This document shows positions 1 through 5,457 of a stretch of 41,301 nt of DNA, piece by piece; the stretch's first letter is position 1, and each line of letters opens with the position of its first letter. The position numbers were made by a program, and so were the translations under genes. Where the stretch lies: positions 1-41,301 of the IMG/VR virus record IMGVR_UViG_3300034061_006687, one strand, 5' to 3'. The notes beneath the pieces were generated by a model. That model worked only from the letters and a program-made list of their open reading frames with translations. It did no database searches and had not been told where the DNA came from. The stretch is from a virus.

Positions 1-601
1 ATTCGGCGACCGCTTGCAGGAATGCTGGAATCTTCCCAGCCACCCGCTCCTCGAAATACTCGGCCGCGACGCGCCAAGTGTGGCCGGGTTCGATTTGCTT
101 GCGGGCGATGAGGAACGCCTCCACCTCCCGCTCCTTCCCGGCAAACGCCGCGGCAAAATCCTCCAGCCGGTCGCGGTCCCGCAAAGTATCGTTAATCGAT
201 ACCGGCTCGACCGAAACCGGCGCCGGCAGGGCTTGCAGCTCCGCATTCACCGACTCAATCCGCGAATCGTAAACCGTCACCCGCTGCGGCTGGAATTCGC
301 CCACCTCTTCGGGCGTATACATGCCATTCAGCACCGCTGGGAAAACCGCCCGCACACCTTCGGAGATCACACGCGCCCGCAACATCTGGCGCGGATAGCT
401 TTTCCAGTTGTCCTTCCCGCCCAGCCCAGCCGCCTTGGCCCGGGCCATGTCCCAGTCGATGCGGAGGCTGCCGCCCTGCGGGTGCGAAAAGGTGGCTGAG
501 ACCTGTTCGTTCGTGTGGTCATGCCACTCCACCCGCCCGCCGGCCTGCTGGAACCTCGCCAGCATCGCGTCCGACTTGAGCGCCGCCCTGCCCTGGATGA
601 T
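1..601. repeat. Left copy of 601-bp terminal direct repeat
   Basis: This stretch aligns without gaps to 40701-41301. I count 37 mismatches (about 94% identity). The first 127 bases and the last 80 are identical, and differences cluster in between. The constant offset of 40700 means that joining the ends gives a circle of about 40.7 kb. The reading frame through the repeat stays open across the join. Population variation around a circular molecule, split by an assembler, explains this best. A true diverged terminal duplication cannot be excluded from one sequence. Confidence 0.9.
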
Positions 602-766
602 GTGGTAGTCGCTGGCCACCGAGCCCGGATGCCTGCCCTCCGCCTGCGCCACCAACATCAAGGCCAATGCTTGATCCGCCGTCTTGACTCCGAAGAGTCC
701 GCTCTTGGCGAGTGCTGTCGCCATGGTTTGCATGTCCCCAACTGGGACGAGTTGTGTGTTGCTCAT
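1..766 (-). CDS. Putative RecT-like single-strand annealing protein (5' part; runs off left edge)
   Basis: The ATG at 766 follows a purine-rich GAGGAATAAT leader and opens a frame that leaves the window at base 1. Joined to the right copy it continues to a TGA at 40663, giving 267 residues. The N-terminus reads MSNTQLVPVGDMQTMATALA, followed by a helical stretch (QALALMLVAQAEGRHP) and a compact core (RAALKSDAMLARFQQAGG, then a tryptophan-rich WKSYPRQMLRARVISEG). This pattern recurs in phage proteins encoded next to RecB-like nucleases. The neighbour downstream is such a nuclease, with an SSB-like protein close by, so I infer a strand-annealing recombinase. I cannot confirm RecT-fold membership without a profile search. 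Confidence 0.6.
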   Translation of the reverse strand, partial: MSNTQLVPVGDMQTMATALAKSGLFGVKTADQALALMLVAQAEGRHPGSVASDYHIIQGRAALKSDAMLARFQQAGGRVEWHDHTNEQVSATFSHPQGGSLRIDWDMARAKAAGLGGKDNWKSYPRQMLRARVISEGVRAVFPAVLNGMYTPEEVGEFQPQRVTVYDSRIESVNAELQALPAPVSVEPVSINDTLRDRDRLEDFAAAFAGKEREVEAFLIARKQIEPGHTWRVAAEYFEERVAGKIPAFLQAVAE

Positions 767-769
767 AGA

Positions 770-1206
770 TTATTCCTCTTGAGTTGTTTCTTGGGAAAAC
801 TGCCGCCCGATTGGACGGTGATGGGAGCCGTGCCGTGCTGAGCACTGCCCAGCCACGCCATGCCGCGCCGGGTCATGTCGCGCCTCACTTCTGCACTCAA
901 AAAAGAATGCAGTGTGTGAAGCCTCGCCTTGCCGGACCTTGCCAGGCCAATCCGCGCCGGGTCCGGCAATGCCTTGCCTCGCCGCAAACTGCTGCCCCCC
1001 TAAGAAGGAAGCAGTGTGTTTGCCAGGCCGCGCCCCACCCAGCATCGCCTTGCCCGACCAAGCATCGCCTGGCCAAGCCGGGGCTTGCCTCACTGCAGCG
1101 GGGTCGTGCCCCGCTGTGTGTAAAGCCGCGCCATGGCATGCCTGGCCAGTCCGAGCCCTTGCCAGCCCTACCCCTCCTCGCCACGATAAAATCTCAAGCC
1201 CGCTCG
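770..1206 (-). repeat. Array of three hairpin modules embedded in GCC-rich short repeats
   Basis: No conventional gene is evident in this 437-bp gap. Three modules about 100 bp apart each contain a hairpin: around 882-921 (CTGCA/TGCAG core), 977-1028 (ACTGCT/AGCAGT core) and 1083-1128 (AGCGGGG/CCCCGCT core). Each hairpin is followed on the plus strand by TGTGT(G/T)(A/T)A-like bases and then GCC. Between hairpins the sequence is a degenerate series of GCC-containing words about five bases apart. A 146-codon minus-strand frame spans 1210-770 with an ATGA overlap to the upstream gene. However, a five-base periodicity suppresses stops in several frames, so I treat coding as unproven. A transcript of the recombination operon would contain all three hairpins. 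Confidence 0.7.
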
Positions 1207-1680
1207 TCATGCCGCCTCCTTCATGAGCCGCAGGGCTTTTTTGAGGGTCGGCACCTGTCGAGACATCAAAGCCGTCCGCACTGCGAGCCGCTCCAGCGTG
1301 GCCTCATGTTTGCGACGCTCCTCCTCGGTGAGCACATCCAGCCGGGTGTTTGTCCCGAGGATCACTCCCTTTTGCAGGGCGATCTTGGCTTGGTGCTGGA
1401 AGTTCTCCATCACGCGGGTGTTCGCCGCCGCATCCACAATGACGAACTGGTGCCCCTTCTGCCCTCGGCCCGAAAGATAAACACCGTTCCCAAGTAAGGC
1501 TGTGCGGATTTGCGAAAGCGCCAACCCAAAAGCCATGGTGTCCCGCTTCTCCTTGAGCCGAGTCTCGAAAAACTCGGCCTCGTAGGTTTTGCCGTAGTCC
1601 ACGCCCTCGCGGATCATTTCCTCGTAGCAGTTCTTCCACAGCGGAAGACGCACGACTTCGGGTTGGGTTTCGTCTTCCAT
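1207..1680 (-). CDS. Conserved-looking phage protein of unknown function, 157 aa
   Basis: The ATG at 1680 is preceded by GGAGG seven bases upstream, inside the end of the previous gene. That decides against the longer frame reaching 1722. The protein starts MEDETQPEVVRLPLWKNCYE. It contains a charged middle (EFFETRLKEKRDTMAFGLAL), a glycine-rich turn (GNGVYLSGRGQKGHQF) and a helical basic C-terminus. No membrane segment or catalytic motif is evident. It sits second to last in the early operon, upstream of the hairpin array and the RecT-like gene, so a role in early regulation or DNA metabolism is only a guess from position. Confidence 0.75.
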   Translation of the reverse strand: MEDETQPEVVRLPLWKNCYEEMIREGVDYGKTYEAEFFETRLKEKRDTMAFGLALSQIRTALLGNGVYLSGRGQKGHQFVIVDAAANTRVMENFQHQAKIALQKGVILGTNTRLDVLTEEERRKHEATLERLAVRTALMSRQVPTLKKALRLMKEAA

Positions 1681-1682
1681 AA

Positions 1683-2258
1683 TCACGCCTCCACAAGGAA
1701 CCGGCCAAACTTCGGTCTCCAATCGCCCAGCCCGATCAACGCCCCCGCATCCTGCATGGCCTTGGTCAGGCTCTTGGGATTCACGATGCTCTCGTCAAAT
1801 TCGATGGGGAACTGGATTGACCATCCGGTCGGCACCATTGGGCGGATGCGAATGATCCGGCTCTTCTGCACCGCCACGCCCTTGCGAAGAGTGAACCGCG
1901 GATCCGCGTAGAGTTTTTCCTTGTCGCGGGGGCCATCATATTTGAGCGCCACATGCGGCACCGCGCAAAAGACCGCCGCCTGGACATCCTTGCCGATGCG
2001 CGATTTTTGCGCCCCGAGTTGGATGCACCTCTCGATGTTGTCCGAGGGCACGATCAACCCATCGGCCTCATCCCAATACAGGCCCGCCTCCCACTCCAGC
2101 CGGTCGCGTTCCTCATAGTCGGCATCCGTCAGTTTTTTACTGCCCTTGCTGGTAATTTCCTTGATGCGACGCACCAAAGGATTCGTCGGATCGGCCATAA
2201 GGCCGTTGTGCATGACGAGCGGTCTGATGCCCGTCCATTTTACTTCGATTGTTTTCAT
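1683..2258 (-). CDS. Phage protein with glycine-rich C-terminal loop, possibly RAMP-like, 191 aa
   Basis: The protein begins MKTIEVKWTGIRPLVMHNG, has a loop with DPTNPLVRRIKEIT, then LYWDEADGLIVPSDNIERCI. It ends with GALIGLGDWRPKFGRFLVEA. The hydrophobic first strand, the I-P-x-x-N-I-E segment and the final G-x-G-D-W-R-P-x-F-G-R-F motif resemble a group of phage early proteins. They also loosely resemble the ferredoxin-like RAMP fold of Cas7/Cas5 proteins. The function of the phage group is unknown to me. The upstream leader contains a G9 tract and a GGGGAG element about 14 bases before the ATG. Its stop lies two bases from the next start, so the two genes are translationally linked. Confidence 0.8.
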   Translation of the reverse strand: MKTIEVKWTGIRPLVMHNGLMADPTNPLVRRIKEITSKGSKKLTDADYEERDRLEWEAGLYWDEADGLIVPSDNIERCIQLGAQKSRIGKDVQAAVFCAVPHVALKYDGPRDKEKLYADPRFTLRKGVAVQKSRIIRIRPMVPTGWSIQFPIEFDESIVNPKSLTKAMQDAGALIGLGDWRPKFGRFLVEA

Positions 2259-2282
2259 GTGTGTGTTGATGCTCCCCGGGGG

Positions 2283-2293
2283 GGGGTGATCAG
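2283..2293. promoter_or_regulatory. GGGGTGATCAG motif, candidate operator half-site
   Basis: This motif lies between the genes ending at 2290 and starting at 2258. It repeats the core of the palindrome GGGTGATCACCC at 3150-3161 and resembles GGGGTGACCAG at 33394-33404. On the minus strand all three read (C/G)TG(A/G)TCACCC and lie upstream of minus-strand start codons. A shared regulator is inferred; none is identified. Confidence 0.35.
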
Positions 2294-2451
2294 TCCGCGT
2301 CGCGAAACTCCCGCCAACGCCGCCGCCTCTCGTCCTCCCGCTCCTCCTCCCGCCGAATGCGGTGCCAGACCGATGCCTGGCCCGCCCAGTAGGCGAGGAC
2401 GATGGAGACGAAGACGAGGCATGCGAGGGCGATGGCTTCCGGCGCGTTCAT
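2290..2451 (-). CDS. Small single-span membrane protein, 53 aa
   Basis: The ATG at 2451 overlaps the previous stop by four bases (ATGA). The sequence starts MNAPEAIALACLVFVSIVLA with one transmembrane helix. An arginine/glutamate-rich tail follows (RREEEREDERRRRWREF), which would face the cytoplasm by the positive-inside rule. Such single-span early proteins can act in superinfection exclusion or host takeover. Nothing in the sequence decides this. Confidence 0.65.
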   Translation of the reverse strand: MNAPEAIALACLVFVSIVLAYWAGQASVWHRIRREEEREDERRRRWREFRDAD

Positions 2452-2609
2452 CCTCGGATTTGGTAGGTGCGCTTGTGGCGCCGGTTGAACCACTGCTGCA
2501 CATAGCGCCGCTCCCGCGCCTTGCGGATCCGGTGCTCAATCGCGCCGTGGAAAAACCAGACCAGCAGCCCGACAAGGGCGAACCCGATGGCAAAGTCCGA
2601 GGCCGTCAT
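2448..2609 (-). CDS. Small single-span membrane protein, 53 aa
   Basis: It is read from an ATG at 2609 that overlaps the preceding stop (ATGA) to a TGA overlapping the next ATG. It starts MTASDFAIGFALVGLLVWFF, a hydrophobic helix of about 17 residues. A very basic tail follows (HRIRKARERRYVQQWFNRRH). The layout resembles the next gene (one helix plus charged tail), so the two may form a pair. Function unknown. Confidence 0.65.
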   Translation of the reverse strand: MTASDFAIGFALVGLLVWFFHGAIEHRIRKARERRYVQQWFNRRHKRTYQIRG

Positions 2610-2758
2610 TTAGACCCCCATTCGCGCCTGACATAGTGCGGCCACAGGTTGTGCTTGTTCTGAAATTGAAGCTCCGCATCCATGCGGCTCTTCGCCCAAA
2701 AGTAATCCCCAAGGATGCCGAACAAAGGGTCGGTGCTCTGGCAGAAATACAGACTCAT
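2606..2758 (-). CDS. Small hypothetical protein, 50 aa
   Basis: It is linked to both neighbours by ATGA overlaps. It starts MSLYFCQSTDPLFGILGDYF and is rich in aromatic residues (Tyr, Phe, Trp). No known motif is visible. The overlaps and the lack of any gap argue that it is translated despite its size. Confidence 0.6.
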   Translation of the reverse strand: MSLYFCQSTDPLFGILGDYFWAKSRMDAELQFQNKHNLWPHYVRREWGSK

Positions 2759-2928
2759 TGCAGCACCCCCTTCTCCACCGCCGCATCGAGTTCCGAGACC
2801 CGCAGCAGCGTTGCGCCGCCGAGCTTGTAGAATTTGAGGATGCCCGCACCCTTCAGCGCATACAGTGTCGTCACCGACACGCTCAGGTATTGGGCGGCCT
2901 CTTTAGGTTTCAAATAACCAGGCTTCAT
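2755..2928 (-). CDS. Excisionase-like / MerR-type HTH protein, 57 aa
   Basis: It starts MKPGYLKPKEAAQYLSVSVT. The pattern L-K-P-K-E-A-A-Q-Y-L-S-V-S-V-T-T-L-Y is the typical helix-turn-helix of the HTH_17 / excisionase family, followed by a wing (FYKLGGATLLRVSELDAAV). The length is normal for the family. It lies 1.5 kb from the integrase on the opposite strand and overlaps both neighbours by ATGA. It is the best candidate for a recombination directionality factor. A purely transcriptional role is equally compatible with the fold. Confidence 0.75.
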   Translation of the reverse strand: MKPGYLKPKEAAQYLSVSVTTLYALKGAGILKFYKLGGATLLRVSELDAAVEKGVLQ

Positions 2929-3095
2929 TTTTTACTACCCCTTTTGGTTTTGGTTTCCCGCTCGGCCATTCGGCCAACGGCCTGCGCGACCAAGCGGCTG
3001 ATTGGAACTCCCGCTGCCGCCCTGCTTTTGGTTTTCAGAAACCCGTAGATTTCTTCCGGCAGACTCACGGAGATTTTGACGAATGCGCCTTGCAT
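2925..3095 (-). CDS. Ribbon-helix-helix regulator, 56 aa (leftward)
   Basis: It starts MQGAFVKISVSLPEEIYGFL. The strand VKISVSLP followed by two helices (EEIYGFLKTKSRAA, then SRLVAQAVGRMAE) is the CopG/Arc ribbon-helix-helix layout. The tail is basic. It is the first gene of the leftward early operon, and a GGTGCTACTGG repeat lies one base before its ATG. No Shine-Dalgarno is obvious, so binding there could block both transcription and translation. Its partner is the divergent gene at 3267, which has the same fold class. Confidence 0.75.
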   Translation of the reverse strand: MQGAFVKISVSLPEEIYGFLKTKSRAAAGVPISRLVAQAVGRMAERETKTKRGSKK

Positions 3096-3266
3096 TGGTG
3101 CTACTGGATAAACCGCGGTGCTACCGAGTAAAGAAAAACTTTTTCAATAGGGTGATCACCCCATGCATTTTTCTATTGACACGCCCATGAATACTGGCGC
3201 GGCGGGCGAAAATATTTTTTAGATATTTTTTGCTTTGGTGGTAAAAGGTGCTACTGGTGGGATTGT
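3096..3266. promoter_or_regulatory. Divergent control region between two RHH genes
   Basis: This A+T-rich 171-bp gap separates two divergent ribbon-helix-helix genes. GGTGCTAC(T/C) occurs three times, all in the same orientation: 3097-3107, 3117-3125 and 3247-3257. The first and last copies are the full 11-mer GGTGCTACTGG and each abuts one of the two start codons. Between them is a perfect 12-bp palindrome, GGGTGATCACCC (3150-3161), flanked by the inverted pair CAATAG (3145-3150) and CTATTG (3173-3178). A TTGACA box lies at 3176-3181 but I see no well-spaced -10. The layout is that of a genetic switch. Confidence 0.65.
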
Positions 3267-3617
3267 ATGAAACCCAAAAAAGGAGCAGCGAAAGTAAATA
3301 TTTCGATGCCCAAAGAGCTGTTCGACTACCTCAAAAAAGAGGTCGAAGAACACAACGCGAAACCAGAAAATCTGCATTGCCCCACTGACTTTTCCAAGAT
3401 GGTGCAAAAGGCCATTTGGGCAATGATGGCTGAAGAACGGGCAACCGTCCTGCCCGGACAAGCCATGCCCGACCGCATCATCTTGAACAACGACTCGGGA
3501 AATGCACCGGCCCAGCCTCACTCTGGGCGGAATATCATCGAGCCGTCCGAAACCTCCGTTGGTGGATACTCAACAGCCAGGAGCACGACCTACCGGAAAA
3601 CTGGGAAGGCGAAATAA
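3267..3617 (+). CDS. Ribbon-helix-helix-like regulator with long tail, 116 aa (rightward)
   Basis: It starts MKPKKGAAKVNISMPKELFD. The strand KVNISMPKELF, a helix (DYLKKEVEEH), a loop with a cysteine, and a second helix (DFSKMVQKAIWAMM) fit a ribbon-helix-helix domain of about 60 residues. The remaining half is polar and probably disordered, and contains the pentapeptide GQAMP. It is divergent from the other RHH gene and shares its GGTGCTACTGG site, which here overlaps the ribosome-binding region. It could be the lysogeny repressor, with the leftward RHH protein as antagonist. That assignment is inference. Confidence 0.7.
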   Translation: MKPKKGAAKVNISMPKELFDYLKKEVEEHNAKPENLHCPTDFSKMVQKAIWAMMAEERATVLPGQAMPDRIILNNDSGNAPAQPHSGRNIIEPSETSVGGYSTARSTTYRKTGKAK

Positions 3618-3633
3618 TCGACCTCACATTGCC

Positions 3634-4215
3634 ATGGCTATCATCAAATGGTTCGGCTGGCTCACCCTCGCCATCCTCTGCGCCTCGGCAGTCGCCAGTC
3701 GCGTCGAAGGAGGGTGGGCGTGGTTGTGGGTGTTCGCCGCTTTCTACGCCCCTTGGGGTCTCCGCGCCGCCATCCGCCGAGAACGGCACGAAGCCGGAAA
3801 CCAACGCTTCTGGTCTTTTATCATTCTCCTCTGCCTCCTCGCCCTGTTCACCAGCGGCTGCGCCACCGCCGAACGCGAAGCCGCCCGCAAAGCCAAGTTT
3901 GACGCCGAGTGGGCCGCCAACTTCACCGACCGAAAAGTCACCATCCACTCCGCCCCCAGCGGCGCCATTGTGGACTTGAACGGCGATGTCATCGGCACCA
4001 CCCCGTTCACCTACGACCTCAAACGCTGCTACCGCGGCAGCTGGCCGGCGAACGGCCACATCATCCAAGTCCTCCGCGCCCGCTGGCTCGACGGCATGGC
4101 CCTGCTCGAGCCCTTCCCCACCACCTCCACGCCCCCTGAGACCGTTTTATTCATGCACCCCCACGCGACCCAATACATGCAAAGCGCCGCCGCCCCCACC
4201 ATCAGCCAGAGGTAG
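3634..4215 (+). CDS. Membrane/lipobox protein with PEGA-like domain, 193 aa
   Basis: I chose the ATG at 3634 because hydrophobic sequence starts there (MAIIKWFGWLTLAILCASAV). There are two N-terminal hydrophobic stretches, a third (FWSFIILLCLLALFTSGC) ending in a lipobox-like SGC, a charged linker, and a segment VTIHSAPSGAIVDLNGDVIG. That segment has the V-x-x-x-P-x-G-A-x-V-x-x-x-G pattern of PEGA surface domains. Lying between a putative repressor and the integrase, it is well placed to be expressed in the lysogen. Lysogenic conversion or superinfection exclusion is plausible. The internal lipobox is unusual; two fused genes cannot be ruled out. Confidence 0.7.
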   Translation: MAIIKWFGWLTLAILCASAVASRVEGGWAWLWVFAAFYAPWGLRAAIRRERHEAGNQRFWSFIILLCLLALFTSGCATAEREAARKAKFDAEWAANFTDRKVTIHSAPSGAIVDLNGDVIGTTPFTYDLKRCYRGSWPANGHIIQVLRARWLDGMALLEPFPTTSTPPETVLFMHPHATQYMQSAAAPTISQR

Positions 4216-4253
4216 TGGCACAAAACTGGCACCAACGCGCCACTTAGTGCCAC
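4214..4253. promoter_or_regulatory. Left integrase arm-type repeats
   Basis: Copies of a TGGCAC word lie at 4214-4221 (AGTGGCAC), 4226-4232 (CTGGCAC) and, inverted, at 4246-4253 (AGTGCCAC). A GCCACT at 4239-4244 may be a partial copy. The same words in the same order recur on the right side of the att core. Flanking inverted and direct repeats of this kind are where tyrosine integrases bind with their N-terminal arm domain. Confidence 0.6.
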
Positions 4254-4263
4254 TTTCAGTAGG

Positions 4264-4297
4264 TAAAAAGGTGGGTTCGAATCCCACCCCCTCCGCA
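4264..4297 (+). other. attP: Candidate attP core: 3' end of a tRNA gene (Ser-type)
   Basis: Bases 4271-4287 fold as a tRNA T-arm (GTGGG, loop TTCGAAT, CCCAC). They are followed by CCCCTCC, a seven-base acceptor 3' strand, then G (the discriminator typical of tRNA-Ser) and CA. No matching 5' half lies upstream, so this is a tRNA fragment and not a tRNA gene. It sits between two sets of arm-like repeats and 143 bp upstream of the integrase start, the classical position of attP. Integration would rebuild the host tRNA 3' end. The exact crossover cannot be read from this sequence. Confidence 0.75.
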
Positions 4298-4401
4298 TTT
4301 TGGAATGGTTCGGAAAAGATTGGAAAAAGACCGCAGAGCCTTTGTTTATGCGGGTTGGCGGGAGGTTTGTAGAATCCGAAAAAAATCGGCAAAAATTAAA
4401 A

Positions 4402-4430
4402 AGTGGCACTGACTGGCACTGCAGTGCCAT
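4402..4430. promoter_or_regulatory. Right integrase arm-type repeats, overlapping the integrase leader
   Basis: AGTGGCACT (4402-4410), CTGGCACT (4413-4420) and inverted AGTGCCAT (4423-4430) repeat the order and polarity of the left set. The last copy ends ten bases before the integrase ATG. Integrase or a co-factor bound here could therefore also repress its own gene. Confidence 0.6.
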
Positions 4431-4439
4431 TTTATTGCA

Positions 4440-5447
4440 ATGGACGCGCAAAAGCTCATTCCTCAATTCAACCGCAAACGGAACCGCTGGGTGATCGATG
4501 TGCCGGCGTCTTTGAATGGGGGGAAGCGATTGAGGAAGTTTTTTGCGTCCCAGGAGGAGGCGAATCGGGAGCATGCGAAGATGGTGTTTGGGTTGTCGCA
4601 CCAAGGGGTGTTGCCGTCACAGGTGGCGAAGGGGGATCGGTTGGTGGATTTTGTGGGGTTGTTCTTGGCGAAGAAGTCGGTGGAGGTGGAGCCGGTGACT
4701 TTGCGCCAGTTGAAGTGGGCGCTGAATATGCTGGTGGAGCGGGCGGGGCTGGGGGGGCTGGAGGAGTTGGATGCGGCGGCGGCGCGGCATTGGGTGGATC
4801 ACCTGCCGCTTGAGACTCGGGGCCGGTTCAATGTGTTTGCGGTGTGCAGAGACTTTTTCAACTGGCCGACGGTGCGGGAGCGGGTGCCGGTAAATCCGTT
4901 CTCGGATGCTCCGCCAAAGAAGGACAAGGGGGCGCGGCTGGAGATTCTGACTCCGGCGCAGATGCAGAAGCTGATGGCGGCGGAGTGGCCGGCGTGGTTC
5001 CGGGCTTGGTTGGTGGCGGGGGGATTCGCGGGGATGCGGACTCGGGAGATTTTTGCGGTGGACTATTCGGCGATTGATTGGGACTACGAGGAGATCACGA
5101 TCCGCACGGAGGATTCGAAGCAGGGATGGGCGGCGCGGCCGCGGAACATCACGATCCAGCCGGCGTTCAAGCGGCACATGCCGACGGGGAAGGGGCTGCT
5201 GGTGGCGGGGTGGAGCAAGAAAAAATGGGAGCCCATGGCGAAGGAGGCGTGCTGGTTGATCGGCGTGGAGGAGGGCGTGTGGCCGTCAAACTGCCTGCGG
5301 CATTCGTTCGCGAGCTACCACCTGGCGCACTTCCGCGATGCGGCGAAGACGGCGTTTGAGATGGGGCACACCAGTCCGGCGTTGCTCTACCAGACCTACG
5401 CGAATTGCGTGACCCGGCGCGAGGCTGAAAAGTGGTGGGCGGTGTAG
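4440..5447 (+). CDS. int: Tyrosine-type site-specific integrase, 335 aa
   Basis: It catalyses recombination between attP and the bacterial tRNA site. The N-terminal third carries a basic arm-binding region (FNRKRNRW) and a SAM-like core-binding helix set. The catalytic domain has Arg200 in GGFAGMRTREI, the second Arg287 in SNCLRHSFASY, the MGH box at 308-310 and the nucleophile candidate Tyr320 in LLYQTYAN. The usual first His of HxxR is Asn284 here. The C-terminus (TRREAEKWWAV) recalls integrases I associate with Verrucomicrobiota, from memory only. The gene is followed six bases later by the convergent giant virion gene. Length is normal for the family. Confidence 0.93.
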   Translation: MDAQKLIPQFNRKRNRWVIDVPASLNGGKRLRKFFASQEEANREHAKMVFGLSHQGVLPSQVAKGDRLVDFVGLFLAKKSVEVEPVTLRQLKWALNMLVERAGLGGLEELDAAAARHWVDHLPLETRGRFNVFAVCRDFFNWPTVRERVPVNPFSDAPPKKDKGARLEILTPAQMQKLMAAEWPAWFRAWLVAGGFAGMRTREIFAVDYSAIDWDYEEITIRTEDSKQGWAARPRNITIQPAFKRHMPTGKGLLVAGWSKKKWEPMAKEACWLIGVEEGVWPSNCLRHSFASYHLAHFRDAAKTAFEMGHTSPALLYQTYANCVTRREAEKWWAV

Positions 5448-5457
5448 CCGAGGCTAC
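5444..5457. terminator. Short palindrome at convergent gene ends
   Basis: GTAGCCGAGGCTAC forms a five-pair stem with a four-base loop. It contains the TAG stop of the integrase on one strand (5445-5447) and the TAG stop of the giant virion gene on the other (5454-5456). There is no T-run, so any termination would be weak; it may simply separate convergent transcripts. Confidence 0.35.

Noticed and set aside
770-1210. 146-codon minus-strand frame through the hairpin array, with ATGA overlap
   Set aside because: Short GCC-word repeats make several frames open at once, and the product is low-complexity Ala/Gly/Arg. I list the stretch as a repeat array, but the overlap keeps a coding role possible.
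3176-3204. Full sigma70 promoter starting from TTGACA at 3176
   Set aside because: The expected -10 position (about 3199-3204) reads GCGGCG. Closer AATACT is only eight bases away. I note the TTGACA but do not call a promoter.
4264-4297. A complete tRNA gene
   Set aside because: Only the T-arm and acceptor 3' strand are present. No D-arm, anticodon arm or 5' acceptor strand lies upstream, so it is an attachment-site fragment.
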